32,538 nt of DNA, from assembly GCA_026419775.2 (NCBI GenBank), contig JAOPGA020001206.1, positions 1-32,538 of the forward strand, read 5' to 3'. The first letter of the stretch is position 1; each line of letters begins with the position of its first letter. The notes beneath the pieces are model-generated. The model ran no database searches. It saw nothing but the letters and a program-made list of their open reading frames with translations, and was not told where the DNA came from. Origin of the DNA: Acrasis kona (lineage: Eukaryota; Heterolobosea; Eutetramitea; Acrasida; Acrasidae). Positions 1-10,660 of the stretch are shown piece by piece. The position numbers and the translations under genes are program-made.

Positions 1-916
1 GTTACCAGCAAACTACTCGTAAGTTGACATACATTATTCACCCTTTCTAATGATAGAANGCAACATTCCATGTCCAGAGACGTACATATCACATCATAGC
101 AGCATCATTAGAAATGGAAAGATCTATANGACTTTTTGGAGGTGTGCTTGGATGGAACAGAGATAATTCCGCACACATGGCACCAATCACCTCCCTTGTA
201 CAATATCCTGTGTTCAACCTGCCACTAAAAGAAGCAAGCAAAATAGAATACATACAACAAAAACAAGTAAGTTTGTTTGGTGATTTTATTGACAAGTTTA
301 GAGAATCGGCTCCACCACACCCACATCACCCAAAGAAGTCACAACACCAACAGTTCCTCATATAGTGTCAGTCTGTTGTGACTACCTATTACACAACGCA
401 ACATACATTAATCAACTATTCGAAGCGATAGCCACCAGAGAGCAAATCGTACGTCTTCGTCTCCACTTTGAACATGGCAGCGTCATCAACCGAAACTTTC
501 TACAGAATGACATTGACTGCACCCCTCACTCGGTGTCGCAACTATTATTAGAATATATGGACCGAATCCCCGACAGCTTGATGACAACCAAACTATATCG
601 CGACTGGATTGATGCCTACACACACAACGAAGACAAGATTGTTTTGAAGGACATTTACAAAGATTTATTGGAAATGATGCCGAAAGAACATTTGGATACA
701 CTCAAGATGATACTTTATTTGTTGAATCAATTAGTCAACGACACCAAAAACAACACGACCGCAGATCAACTAGCAAGACTTTGGTCCCACACATTGTTGA
801 AAACAAATGTGATGAGCAAATACTCTGTCAAGGACGATTCTTCTGATGGCAAAGGCATGAGTCCTATCGACTATGTGGTCTCCTACATGATTACTCATTA
901 TGAATTATTTTTTTGA
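1..916 (+). CDS. RhoGAP-domain-like protein, 5' end outside the window
   Basis: Spliced as 1-18, 57-266 and 302-916, with introns 19-56 (38 nt, GTAAGT...GATAG) and 302-flanking 267-301 (35 nt). The exons join in one frame and give 280 visible residues ending in TGA. The middle matches the RhoGAP fold: an LFGGVL start, VPHIVSVCCDYLL, then IPDSLMTTKLYRDW and a LPxxH/LxxL helix pair. RhoGAP domains speed GTP hydrolysis by Rho-family GTPases. The usual GxFR arginine-finger segment is not seen; the aligned stretch reads INQLFEAIATR, so the domain may lack GAP activity. An ambiguous base at 129 falls in a codon and one at 59 sits at an exon start. AATAAA follows the stop directly at 917-922. The next gene converges from the other strand, with 6 nt between the stop codons. 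Family call is moderately sure; loss of activity is inference. Confidence 0.6.
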
Positions 917-922
917 AATAAA

Positions 923-3889
923 TCAAGTGTTTGTGTTACCAATCATTGGCAGTCTTAGTTTTTCGTCCGGTCTTCTTGCAGATAGAGATCCGTTCAGTGA
1001 CTGGTTGTGATGTTCGTATGGTTTCTTGACCACTACGGACGCTTCTGGATGGGTGTTGTACTTTTTCCAACTGGTGTCCATGATCTTTCCTGACAGCGAC
1101 TGCTTTAATGCATTTGTTGTTTTGAAGTCATCTTTTAAAATGTTGTTGGCCATGCGTTGAGTGATGGTGGTGTCCTTCATTCCAATCTTTTCCTGTTCAA
1201 TGTGTTTTTGTAGTAATCTGTCCTCCTCTTCTTCTGCTTTGACAAATTTCATGACTCCATCAAGTCCCACCTTCCATCTCCCCTTCACAAGATCTCTCTG
1301 GTGCACCGTCAGCTTTTGTAGCTTCTTGGTCAATTCCAAATTATCGGCACTAAGTTTTAAAATAGCTTGTGTTTGTTTTGTGCGTACAATAATGTTCTGC
1401 TTATCAAATTCAGAGTAGTACTTTTGCATGTCTTCCACGCACATCTTCATATTGTCAATGGCGCTGATCATGTATTTTTTACTTTGCGTGAATATAGCTC
1501 TTTCACTTTGGTCATGTAGTCGGCGACGTCAGTGTACTCAATTTCGAAAGCAATTGATTTTCCGTCAGATGAAGCCTTGCTGGGCTGCGTAAGAGGCCTC
1601 TCCGTCTTATTTAATGAGGAGAATACTTCATCTTTTATTCTTGCGCTCTCCTGCGCCTTTAATCTATTCGCAGCTATCCTCCAATTAATTCTTGCGTTTG
1701 TTGGTGGCGGTTGGGCAGCTGGCACCGCGTCGATTGGAGCAATTATATTAGATGTTGCTGCAACACTATCGCTGGTACTGCTAGTTTCGCTGACTGTATC
1801 TTCTCCATGCTTTATCAGACTCTGAACTGCAGACTCTGAGCTATGGTCGCTTTCTATAGGTGGTTTGAATTCGTCTGGTATATCCTTTTCATCTGATTTT
1901 TTAACCCTTAGCTTGGTGAATGATTTTCTGTATTCATTCCTCTCGTACTTGTTTTTGATGCTTTCTGATTGTAAGTTGCCTTTACAAGAAAATGGTCTGT
2001 TGGCAGTCGTATTTCTACTACTGCCAGACTGTGAGGATTTATGAGATATATCAGTTTGAGGACGACTCTTTAACCTCCTCTTCCTCATCTTTTTATTAGG
2101 GTCAAACAAGATACGAACAGACATTGTGTCACGCTCTTCCTTGTCATCTTTTGATAGCATTTTTTGTTTCATTGAAGGATAGTTCGGATCGTCCCAATAC
2201 TTTGTCAGGTCTTGATTCAAATGCTTAGAGAAGATTCTGGTTATTGGTTTCTCTTTCTCATCGTCACCCATATCTCCATCCTCCTCTGACTCTACTTTCT
2301 TGTACCTTTCATCATCACTATCTTTCGTCTTGATCTCGTCCTCTTTGACGACAGCTGGCTTTGTTTGAGCTGTTTCATTCTTAACAGACACGACAGCATC
2401 AATTGGATCGCTTTTGACGGGCGTATAGATGAGTGAATTTGTATTATTAACGGAGGTAGATTGGTTATTTTTAGAATTGCCTACATGGACACTATCAACA
2501 GTCGAAGAACTAGAAGATTTAATAGAAGAGCTCAACAAGTTTCTGCTGCTAGATTTTGGACTTCTAATCAAGTGCAAAGGAATGTTACTCATTCTTGTTT
2601 GCTGGGTAAAATCCTTCATTTCTGTCGTAGCTTGTACTTCAGTGGACACCAATTCTTTATTAACCATTTTCAACATTCTATCAACATCTTCGCCAGTCAT
2701 TTGGGAACAATCGTCCTTGTAATGAACAGGTCTATAACCGCTCTTATAATCTACAAATGTTTTACTAATTAGCTCAATCAGCTCTCTCCTCTTTACTTCT
2801 ACAACTTGATTAGCTTGAACACACTTTTTAAAACAATCATCAATATCGTTCACCAACAAGTCGCTACTCATCTCCTGCTGCATCACTTTTGTTTTATTAT
2901 GAATAGACGAGCTAGTCTTTTCGAGACTTTCATTCAACACTTGCATAGCATTTTGATAAACAGCTCCTTGATCTAACAACCTCTTCTTCAGCTCTTTGTG
3001 AAACTCAAACTGATATTGCCTCAGCACATCCACCATAATATACTCCTGCTCTCTCAATCTTGTTTTTAAGCGATTATTCTGCGTCAAGATTAACTCATCA
3101 ATCTTCCTTTGATATTCGCTTCTAACGAATTGGATTTGCTCGTGAGCTTCGTTTTTAGTTTTGATTTTTTCATGATGACAATCTTCCTCTATTTTGAGAA
3201 TGCTTAAGCGAGAGTTGATTTTGCCCTGTTCTATTTCTTGCTCCAAGCCATTGATTAGCTCTTGTGTGTCGTTGTCAAGCAGGTCCTGCCAGTTGAAAGA
3301 GGTTTGACACTCCTTGCTGAGGGGCATTTGTACTTGTAATCTAGTGTCTATTCTCTCTCTCATCGAGTTGAGCTCCTCTAAACACTTGTCAAAACAATCC
3401 TTTAAAGAGTGAGATGTTTGAAAACGAATGGAACGTACTGATCTAAGGTTTTGAATGTATGCTGTAATCTCTAGCGCGTCTTCAGAAGCTGAAAAGTTGC
3501 TGATGATTTCTTTTGGATTAAATTTCGGTGGTTTGGGCGTGTGCGAGAGTGACCTGGGAGGCAGAGATGTCACTGCCGATTCAAAATCAATTTTGGTTTT
3601 TAATTGATTGTATCGACGAGTGTTCAGACTATTGTTGATTGGTTGCGTTCTAAAAAAGTGTTTTTGTGAATTTTGCATCAAAATGGTGGATGCAACGGGC
3701 TCCAACGTCCTATCGTGTAAATTGAATTATGCATGCATGTATTTACGTCGTGTCGTCTTCATCTAAAAGATAATTATTCGGTGTTTCTAAACTCCTCGCA
3801 GAAAGACTAGGACTGCTCGTCCTCGAAGACGCCATGGACAATGGGGGTGATTCATAATCATCGTCATCATCATCATCCCAATCGTTCAT
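923..3889 (-). CDS. Coiled-coil protein of unknown function, 963 aa
   Basis: Three exons on the minus strand: 3889-3747, 3709-1483 and 1444-923. The introns are 37 nt (3746-3710) and 38 nt (1482-1445). The large ORF lacks an ATG at its 5' end, because its first codon is TTG. Splicing to a short upstream exon supplies the start MNDWDDDDDDD and keeps frame. The last exon could be read as a separate gene overlapping by ATGA, but removing the 38-nt GT-AG intron joins it in phase 0. The N-terminus is acidic and Ser-rich. A long Glu/Lys/Gln-rich coiled coil covers roughly residues 185 to 340, followed by a Ser/Asp/Glu-rich disordered stretch and a second short coiled coil near the C-terminus. I recognise no domain, signal peptide or membrane segment. 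A cytoskeletal or ciliary scaffold is possible, but that is a guess. Confidence 0.75.
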
Positions 3890-3933
3890 TTATTGATTAC
3901 AAAAAATGTGCGCTCAAAAATAATCAACTTGAT

Positions 3934-5645
3934 TTATTTGACAATTAATTTCTTTCCAAGCTTCTTATCCTCTCTCTTTCTCCTCTCTTCCTCCCTCTTA
4001 TCCTCTTGTTTCCTTCTATAATCGCTCAACACGTGATGATCCTCCCTGTCCAATCTACACATGGGATACAATCTGGTCATCTCAATGTCAACATTGTGAC
4101 CCACCAACTCCCTAATGTTATTGATTTTGTACTTGATCATGGTGGGCCTCTCCAACGACAATCCCCACGCCAACACCACCACGTCTTGTGGCAATCCCAT
4201 GGGCAACAACATTTCAGGTCTGAACATTCCGCTGTTGCCAATCTCAATCCAACTGTTCAATTGTGGATGTTTTCCAAAAATCTCCATGCTTGGTTCGGTG
4301 TAGGGATTGAATGCTGGTTTGTACTTTAATTCGGTGATTCCAATCCTCTCGAAGAACGTGCTGAACAATCCGATCATGTCTCCGAGGCTCAATCCTCTGT
4401 CGATTACCATTCCTTCGATTTGATGGAATTCGCACAAGTGAGTGGCATCGGGCACTTCGTTCCTGAACACGCGATCGATGGAGAAGTACTTTTTGGGAGT
4501 GAATTTGCCGGTCTTTTGATATTCGATTCCAACATCACGCAGGATTTTGGCGCTCACTGCAGTGGTGTGAGTTCTCAAAATGTTCTTTTTTGCTTCTTCT
4601 ACGTTCCAGTCGTAACGATATCCGAGACTTCCGTGGGAGCCTTCGGCATGTACCTTCTTGACCTCCTCCAAGTATCCATCGGTGGGTAACGAGTGGGCGG
4701 TGGCTGGATTTCTCAAGAAGAAGGTATCGTGTGCATCTCTGACCGGATGTTGTTGTGGAGTGAATAGGGAATCAAAGTTCCAGAAGCTAGAAGCAGCGAA
4801 CTGATTGGTTCTCATCTCGGAGAAACCCATCTCCAAGAATACCTTTCTAAACTCGCTTCTTGCCTTTAGTAACGGGTGCAAGTAACCGTTCCACTCGTTA
4901 CGTCTGCCGAGCGCTTGGAAATTATAGGGCTTGAATTCATCAGTCTTCCACGACCCATTGGCCAACATTTCGCTGGTAATGTCCGTTTGCATTTGCTTGC
5001 GCTCCAATGCAAAGTTGGGTCCCTTGGTCACAACAAAGTACTTGACTTGTCTATTGTGTGTTAATGGGAATTCATGCTTTTGACAACTTACTCTTCTCCT
5101 GCGAGTTTTCTGGTCTTGAGCGTCTTTGCTGCATCAGCTGGTATTTGCTTGCCCTGTGATACATTGTTTATAATGTCATAAACTGCATCCGTGACCGACT
5201 CAGCTTGTCTATATAATAGTACAGTGATGTTCTTTTTGACTTTATCTCCAACCATGATTGGCTCTCCTTCCTTCTTTTCGGTTCCAATCCATTTGTTTTT
5301 TACAGCGTTACCCATTCCAATCTTCTCTACGTCGGCACCCACAATGTCTTTGACCTTTGATTGTTCAATTCTCTCCCCATTTGAGGGTATAGCGTTGAAG
5401 ACAAGAACTTCAGGTGTTGCCTTGTCTGATAAGATTTTCTCTCCCTCCTTGCTTAATTTGAAAACGCTCTCTGTTTTGTTCTCAAGTTCTAACATGCCAG
5501 CACCAAGTTTCAAACTATTTAACACTCCAACAAGCTTTTCGTGATCAACGCCATTTTGTGATGCAAACTCTCTGCTGTTTGAAATTGATCCATCTTTGTT
5601 CACACTTTGTAGAACTAGACTTTCCAAGTCAGAGGTCTGGGACAT
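3934..5645 (-). CDS. FARSA: Phenylalanyl-tRNA synthetase alpha subunit, cytosolic
   Basis: Charges tRNA-Phe as the alpha chain of the alpha2-beta2 enzyme. Exons 5645-5092 and 5050-3934 are joined across a 41-nt GTAAGT...ATAG intron (5091-5051), giving 556 aa. The N-terminal exon is the winged-helix tRNA-binding part. The catalytic exon opens with [12 protein letters not shown]. It carries class II motif 1 ([16 protein letters not shown]), motif 2 ([19 protein letters not shown]) and motif 3 ([13 protein letters not shown]). The usual end of the family, [11 protein letters not shown], is followed by about 35 extra residues rich in Lys, Arg and Glu. The stop is embedded in a poly(A) signal (AAA TAA A, hexamer at 3933-3938). 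Spacing to the next minus-strand start is 44 nt. Family identity is very secure. Confidence 0.95.
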
Positions 5646-6340
5646 TTTGTTTCACAATTAATTCAAAAAAAGATAGTCAACCCGTTACAAGTGATAACAT
5701 GAAAGCACGGTGTGGATACTCCGAAGTGAACATTAATTGACAGAAATAACGAAGACAATAAATTATTATTAACAAGATTATTTATTAAGTTGGAATGGTT
5801 TTGAGTTCTAGGTAGAGTTAGTTTTGTGTGCACTCGTAATAAGAGGATCACAATAAGAATGTAAATGCTCAGTACATAATCGCTTATTTTTCTACAGGGG
5901 TTTTTCGCATGATTTCAGAGAGATTCCTACGAAGTAACATCATAGCACCACATTCTTAAAGTTTCTCCTCCTCGAAATTTACTTACATGTTCCATGTATT
6001 CCTCTCCTTGATAGGACGAAGGGTTGACAAAATCCTCGAGTCAAAGAAGACTGTTTCTTTATCTATTAGTGTGAGTCACTTGTTATAAAAAGATATCATG
6101 CGATTGATCAGTTGTTTGTTTCTTCAAAGATATTGCAGATAATGTAAGTAATAAATGTATAACATCATCTTCAATCACATGACACCATAAGTGAGTGCTT
6201 ACCTCATGATGTGAATTTTTTGTTTGTGAATTTTTTGTGAAAAAGTCAACTGTAATTTAACCACAATAAGAAAGGAGCTTACAAAAAAATTCGAGATTGA
6301 AGTTGACTGAGTTTTATTCCAGCATTTCTCTGCACCTATT
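5646..6340. promoter_or_regulatory. Divergent intergenic spacer between PheRS alpha and the NBN-like gene
   Basis: This is the longest gene-free stretch left of the subtelomere-like end, 695 bases between two divergent ATGs, so it should hold both promoters. I see no tRNA or rRNA. The minus strand has intron-like signals: GTAAGC at about 6282 leading to TTACAG at about 6250, GTAAGC near 6203, and GTAAGT near 5992. These could mark spliced 5' leader exons of the PheRS transcript or a small spliced RNA. A short open frame on the minus strand around 5920 to 6035 has no recognisable similarity and no clean splice partners. No gene is called. Confidence 0.4.
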
Positions 6341-8608
6341 ATGTGGGTACTATTAGAAGGTGATACGGACCAGATCAAAGCATGGCTTGCTCCTTCCAGA
6401 ACAACAACTGTTGGAAGAAAGAGTAATATTGAGTTTAATAGCAATGAATAACTTTAATGGACAGGACCAGATTGCGACATTCTTATCGGAGGGGATGATA
6501 AGAGTATATCTCGTGTGCACGCAGAAATTATTATTGGCGAGTGCGAAGTCGAAGTTAATGATAAAGGGACGAACGTTAACAACAAGCCCAATATCTCGTT
6601 GAGGGATATAAGCAAGTATGGCGTCCTGGTGAATAGCGTACAAGTCGCAAAGAAAACTTTGATTCAACTTAAGGAGGGGGACGTCATCCAATTTGGTGTT
6701 TATAAATCAATCATGAGGTAGAATAATCCTTCTAAAATTTATAACAAACTGCCCAGAATACAATACAAAAGCATGGTGTTTACTGGATCAAGAGTAACCG
6801 AGTCTGAAAAGAGATTGATTTTAACTCAATTGGCACAAATAGGTGGGTTCTGCTTATCATGTCGCACATTCCTATAACCAATCTCCAGATGCAAAGTTCG
6901 ACAAGAATTGGAGAGAACACTCAACACATCTTTTAGTGAACGACAAAATAGAGGTAACGGAGAAGGTCGCTCTGGCACTATTATCTTGCAAACCAATCGT
7001 TACGTTGCAGTACGTGGACAAACTAAATACAAGAATGACCACACGCGATGCATCTACAAACCCACAATCAGCACTGCCACAAGAAGAAAAGTAAAGAACG
7101 TACATTGTCATCTACTAACATTGTACTTACAGGTATCAACCTCAAACACTACCTGCATCATGGAAAGATTTATACATTTCAAATGTACCACCTTCTCTCG
7201 CAGTCAATCTTAGAAGGAAAAACATTTTCGATAATATAACGTTCATGTTTTGTGATGCTGACCTTGTATGTCTCCAACGCTCTCTCGTTACTAACAGTTG
7301 CATAGACCAAAAGAAATAAAGAAATGATTGAAACTGGAGGTGGAAAGGTTTTTGACGCATCCAGAGCTGACATTAATCAATCATTTTTGGATTCTCATCG
7401 TAGCCATGTACTCGTTGGATCGGATAAGGCTCAAACGAATTTAACCAAACTAAAAGAAATTGGATACACTGCAATCGACGAAAAATCAATTTTAAAGAGT
7501 ATATTCCACGCAGACACCGAAATAATAATCAAAAAACCACCGCCTGCAACATTAACATCTCCGAACCCGACCGCTCAAAAAACTACAAAGAGCACAAAAA
7601 CATCATTATTCGACAATGTAATTAATTCTCCTCATCATCAGTTACTCATGAAAATAGATTGGAAGCGATTCTGATTCTGATGACGACATTTCCATGACCA
7701 AGACTGAAGCTCAGGACAATAACCCAATCATTTTAAAAAAGGAAGATCAAGACTCCAAGAAACAAGAAGAAGAAAAGAAGAAGCAGTTGGAACAACAAAA
7801 ACAAGAGGAAGAGCGACGTAAGAAACAAAAGCAAGAGGAAGAAAAAAGGAGGAAAGAAATAGAGGAGGAAGAGGAGAAGAAGAGACAAGAAGAAAGGAAA
7901 CGCGAAGAAAAGAAGAAACAAGAAGAAGAAAAGAAGAAGCAGTTGGAACAAAAGAGAGAAGCTGAGGAGCGTAACAAGGAAAAAGTAAAGAAGGAAGACG
8001 ACGAATCTCAAATAATAGCTCCTTCTCTAATATTCGATAACAGTGTAAGCAAACAAGATAGTCAAGATGAATCACAACAACCATCACAAACAGTCATAAA
8101 GAGCAGAAGAAAAATCAAACCGAAAGCTGCACCCGTAAAAGTTGCCGAGAAAGCTGTTGAAAGTAAGAAGAGAAGTAGAGAGGATAGTCAAGAAGACGAA
8201 TCAGAGCCTAGTACTCCAAAACAAGAACATAAAACTGAAGAACCTAAAATAAATGTCATGTTTGAAGATTTAATTTATGTCAAGGACGAAGCAGAGGTTT
8301 CTAACCCTACTTCTTCTAACACTGTCACGGGATATAATGCGAAAAAATTCAAAAAGGTGCCTGTGGGTGTCAGCGCAGTACATTTTATTGATAGCCAGAA
8401 GGAATCTATTGAATCCTCTGTAGAATCATCCGAAAGAGATCAGACCAAGGAGGAAATAAATATGACTGTGATGCAGTCGATGGAAGTGGATGATGACGAG
8501 GAGAAGAATCAAGATGATGTATTTGATGTGGATAATGATGATGATGACGACGAAGATGATCAACTTGATCTTATGGCGAATGTAGATACAAAAAAGAAAA
8601 AGAAATAA
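6341..8608 (+). CDS. NBN: Nibrin (NBS1) homologue of the MRN DNA repair complex
   Basis: Seven exons: 6341-6422, 6465-6717, 6757-6842, 6889-7090, 7133-7265, 7306-7617 and 7658-8608, with introns of 39 to 46 nt, giving 672 aa. An N-terminal FHA domain has the GRKR and SISRVHAE signatures (about residues 20 to 105). Two BRCT domains follow: FDKNWREHSTHLLV lies in the first, and the second runs to about residue 320. After that comes a Lys/Glu-rich predicted coiled coil (about 388 to 473). A NAKKFKK motif at about 583 to 589 matches the MRE11-binding motif of NBS1. An acidic tail and a C-terminal Lys run end the protein. The family recruits MRE11-RAD50 and ATM to double-strand breaks. An apparent frame break at 6842 disappears when a 46-nt intron is removed. 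The stop is embedded in AATAAA (8604-8609). Confidence 0.85.
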
Positions 8609-8905
8609 ATATTTTTGTGTTGAACAAACGGTGGTCTAATGATTAATACAATCACAACGAGAGTATGAACGTTGCTGGCTCTATACTATAAAGTTTGGAT
8701 TCGAGTCGTTGATTCGAAATGTTCCTAATAAGCTTAAAATAAATAAAGCACACCTATTTGTAGATATCGCATTGTCTTCCTTTTTTGAATAAATTATTTA
8801 TTTATAGCGTTGTAATTAAATTGCCATATTAACAAAACTGGTAGTATCACCTATAAATACGTTTCTTAATGTCACACCCCTACAAATACAATACAAAACA
8901 ACAAC
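8609..8905. other. Intergenic spacer with no gene found
   Basis: This covers 297 bases between the NBN-like stop and the ankyrin gene. A stretch at about 8630 to 8650 looks like a tRNA A box, and a GATTCGAGTC follows near 8700, but no cloverleaf forms. The remainder is AT-rich leader or trailer sequence, with AATAAATTATTTATT near 8787. Confidence 0.5.
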
Positions 8906-9814
8906 ATGGTTATAACTTGTGGATCATCTTCAAACAATAGAGCACAAAAGATACTGCATGCCAAGACAACAGGGACTTCTCTTCCAAACGCCTGCACTCC
9001 TATAACTGATATCAACTCTCTCAGCGAGGCCATACGACGAAACGATATAAATAGTGTTGAGATTGCTTTGAATAACAATAGAATTTGGGCTGAAGCACAC
9101 GATGAACAGGGCTACCAGCCTATTCACGTGGCCACCCAAGAGGGACACGTCGAGATTGTAAGAATGCTACTAGACGAGTTCGGTGCTAAGCACTACGCTG
9201 AGACAACTAAGGGGAAATGGATTCCTGCACATCAATGCGCAAAATATGGCCACTGCGAGATATTTAGGATCTTAATAGGAAAGGGAGAAAAGGTAGATGT
9301 AAGAAGGAAGAACAAGTATTTATTCACACCACTCTTCTGGGCTGTACAACAGGGGCATACAAGCTTCGTTAGAATGTTAATTGAAGAATTCAATGTTAGT
9401 ACCAAAGAAGAGTCAGGAACCTTCCACAAACCACTTCATCTTGCCAGCGAGTGTGGTCAAGCTGAGATTATTAGGTATCTATTGACCCGCAGACACGAGA
9501 ATCCAAACATGAAACAATCCGATAGATTTGGCTACACACCTCTCCACTGGGCTTGTCGTATGGGTCACCTTGAAGCTGTAAAAGTACTACTAGATAACAA
9601 TGCCGACTATGATGCTAAAACATCTACAAACGGTCAAACTCCCCTAATGCTCGCAGAAAAGTACGAAAAAACTGAAGTTGTAGTATTTGTGAAGGAGCAC
9701 ATTAGAAGAAAAGAAACTAGGAGGCGTGCAATCTTTATTGGCCTTCATAAACTCGCAACGGCCCGCCCTACTTACGTTGACTGCGATATTATCTGTGTCA
9801 ATGAAAACCAATAA
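8906..9814 (+). CDS. Ankyrin-repeat protein, 302 aa
   Basis: A single-exon gene. It is built almost wholly of ankyrin repeats, about seven, at residues 36-65, 68-99, 103-135, 138-170, 173-205, 208-240 and 242-270. The clearest are QPIHVATQEGHVEIVRMLLD and TPLHWACRMGHLEAVKVLLD. Such repeats bind partner proteins. No catalytic domain, signal peptide or membrane segment is seen. The last 30 residues are basic and then Cys-containing. The stop is embedded in a poly(A) signal (CAA TAA A, 9810-9815). The partner and role cannot be told from sequence. The first ATG gives a Ser/Thr-rich 35-residue lead-in before the repeats, and no later ATG is better. Confidence 0.85.
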   Translation: MVITCGSSSNNRAQKILHAKTTGTSLPNACTPITDINSLSEAIRRNDINSVEIALNNNRIWAEAHDEQGYQPIHVATQEGHVEIVRMLLDEFGAKHYAETTKGKWIPAHQCAKYGHCEIFRILIGKGEKVDVRRKNKYLFTPLFWAVQQGHTSFVRMLIEEFNVSTKEESGTFHKPLHLASECGQAEIIRYLLTRRHENPNMKQSDRFGYTPLHWACRMGHLEAVKVLLDNNADYDAKTSTNGQTPLMLAEKYEKTEVVVFVKEHIRRKETRRRAIFIGLHKLATARPTYVDCDIICVNENQ

Positions 9815-9906
9815 ACTGTACAATATATTTAATCAACCTAACTGTTTTCTTACAATATCTTTTTTGACGTGACATTGATTAGCATATCCTATCAACGTCT
9901 CATAAA

Positions 9907-10610
9907 ATGATCGGTAGAATGTGGGTATATGTCACAGTGTTGGTGCTGTGTGGATTCATTGTTTGTGATGGGAACAGTCCTCTTCATAGTAAGTTGAAGT
10001 TATAAGAGCAGAAGTGTAAAGCGTTCAGTATTCCTCAGTTACCACACCATCACTCTGGCACCCGGTGAAATTTTGCACAAAGAGATTCCAACCTCATCTC
10101 TATTCACTTACGAATATTTATGTGAACCTGTAAATTGTGATGGATTCCTCTTGAAGAGTAATGCTGACTACGAGAAATGGAAGCTTGGATATAGAAACAG
10201 TTCTGATTGGTTTAGCACCAATCTAAACGAAACTGCTTTGAACAAGAACTATAATTATCTCCTCAAGTACACAACTTCGGATAGTGTTGGGCCTGTCTTT
10301 GCTGTAAGAATACAATTGTTAGGAAGTTTAATTGTTAGGTTTCGAATCCCAACTCGAATGTCAAGAGCATCACTGTGACATACAACTACAGATACGACCC
10401 GATAGTGAATACAACCGCATTAGGATTGGGATTAGGACTCGGATTGGGACTTGGACTCTTATGTTGCATCTGTTTGTGCTGTCTAATTGCCTTCTTAATT
10501 GTAAGTATTTCCGATAACATTCATTTAATATGTAGTGGGCCTGCCATCGTCCAAAAGAATATGCACCAGTGTTCGATGGAATTGCAGAGGTAATAATTGT
10601 TTTAAATTAA
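9907..10610 (+). CDS. Single-pass membrane protein with signal peptide and Leu-Gly membrane segment
   Basis: Four exons: 9907-9988, 10029-10303, 10339-10500 and 10536-10610, with introns of 40, 35 and 35 nt, giving 197 aa. It begins with a signal peptide (MIGRMWVYVTVLVLCGFIVC). The lumenal or extracellular part has several Asn glycosylation sites and a Cys pair (CEPVNCDGF). The single membrane segment starts with alternating Leu and Gly (LGLGLGLGLGLGLL) and continues with a Cys-rich half (CCICLCC) that could be acylated. A short cytosolic tail follows. No domain is recognised. The 3' end is uncertain: a further 41-nt GT-AG intron (10590-10630) would replace the last seven residues with a single Phe before the stop. 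The armadillo-repeat gene converges from the right. Confidence 0.7.
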
Positions 10611-10660
10611 GATCAACTAATCAAAAATAGTTTTAAAATATGTGATTTTAATGTAAAAAT

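Noticed and set aside
923-1471. Separate small gene overlapping the next one by ATGA
   Set aside because: A 38-nt GT-AG intron (1445-1482) joins both ORFs in phase; an ATGA overlap is not expected in a eukaryote.
6199-6444. Minus-strand ORFs over the NBN start
   Set aside because: They overlap the FHA exon in antisense and show no similarity.
6838-6850. Frameshift in the NBN-like gene
   Set aside because: Removing the intron 6843-6888 keeps frame and restores the BRCT signature.
7728-8087. Phe/Leu/Ser-rich membrane-like ORFs on the minus strand
   Set aside because: They are the antisense of the Lys/Glu-rich coiled coil of NBN.
8623-8722. Possible tRNA gene with an A-box-like TGGTCTAATGATTA and a GATTCGAGTC
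   Set aside because: The T-stem and acceptor stem do not pair, and the only good hairpin (CAACG/CGTTG) has a 10-base loop.
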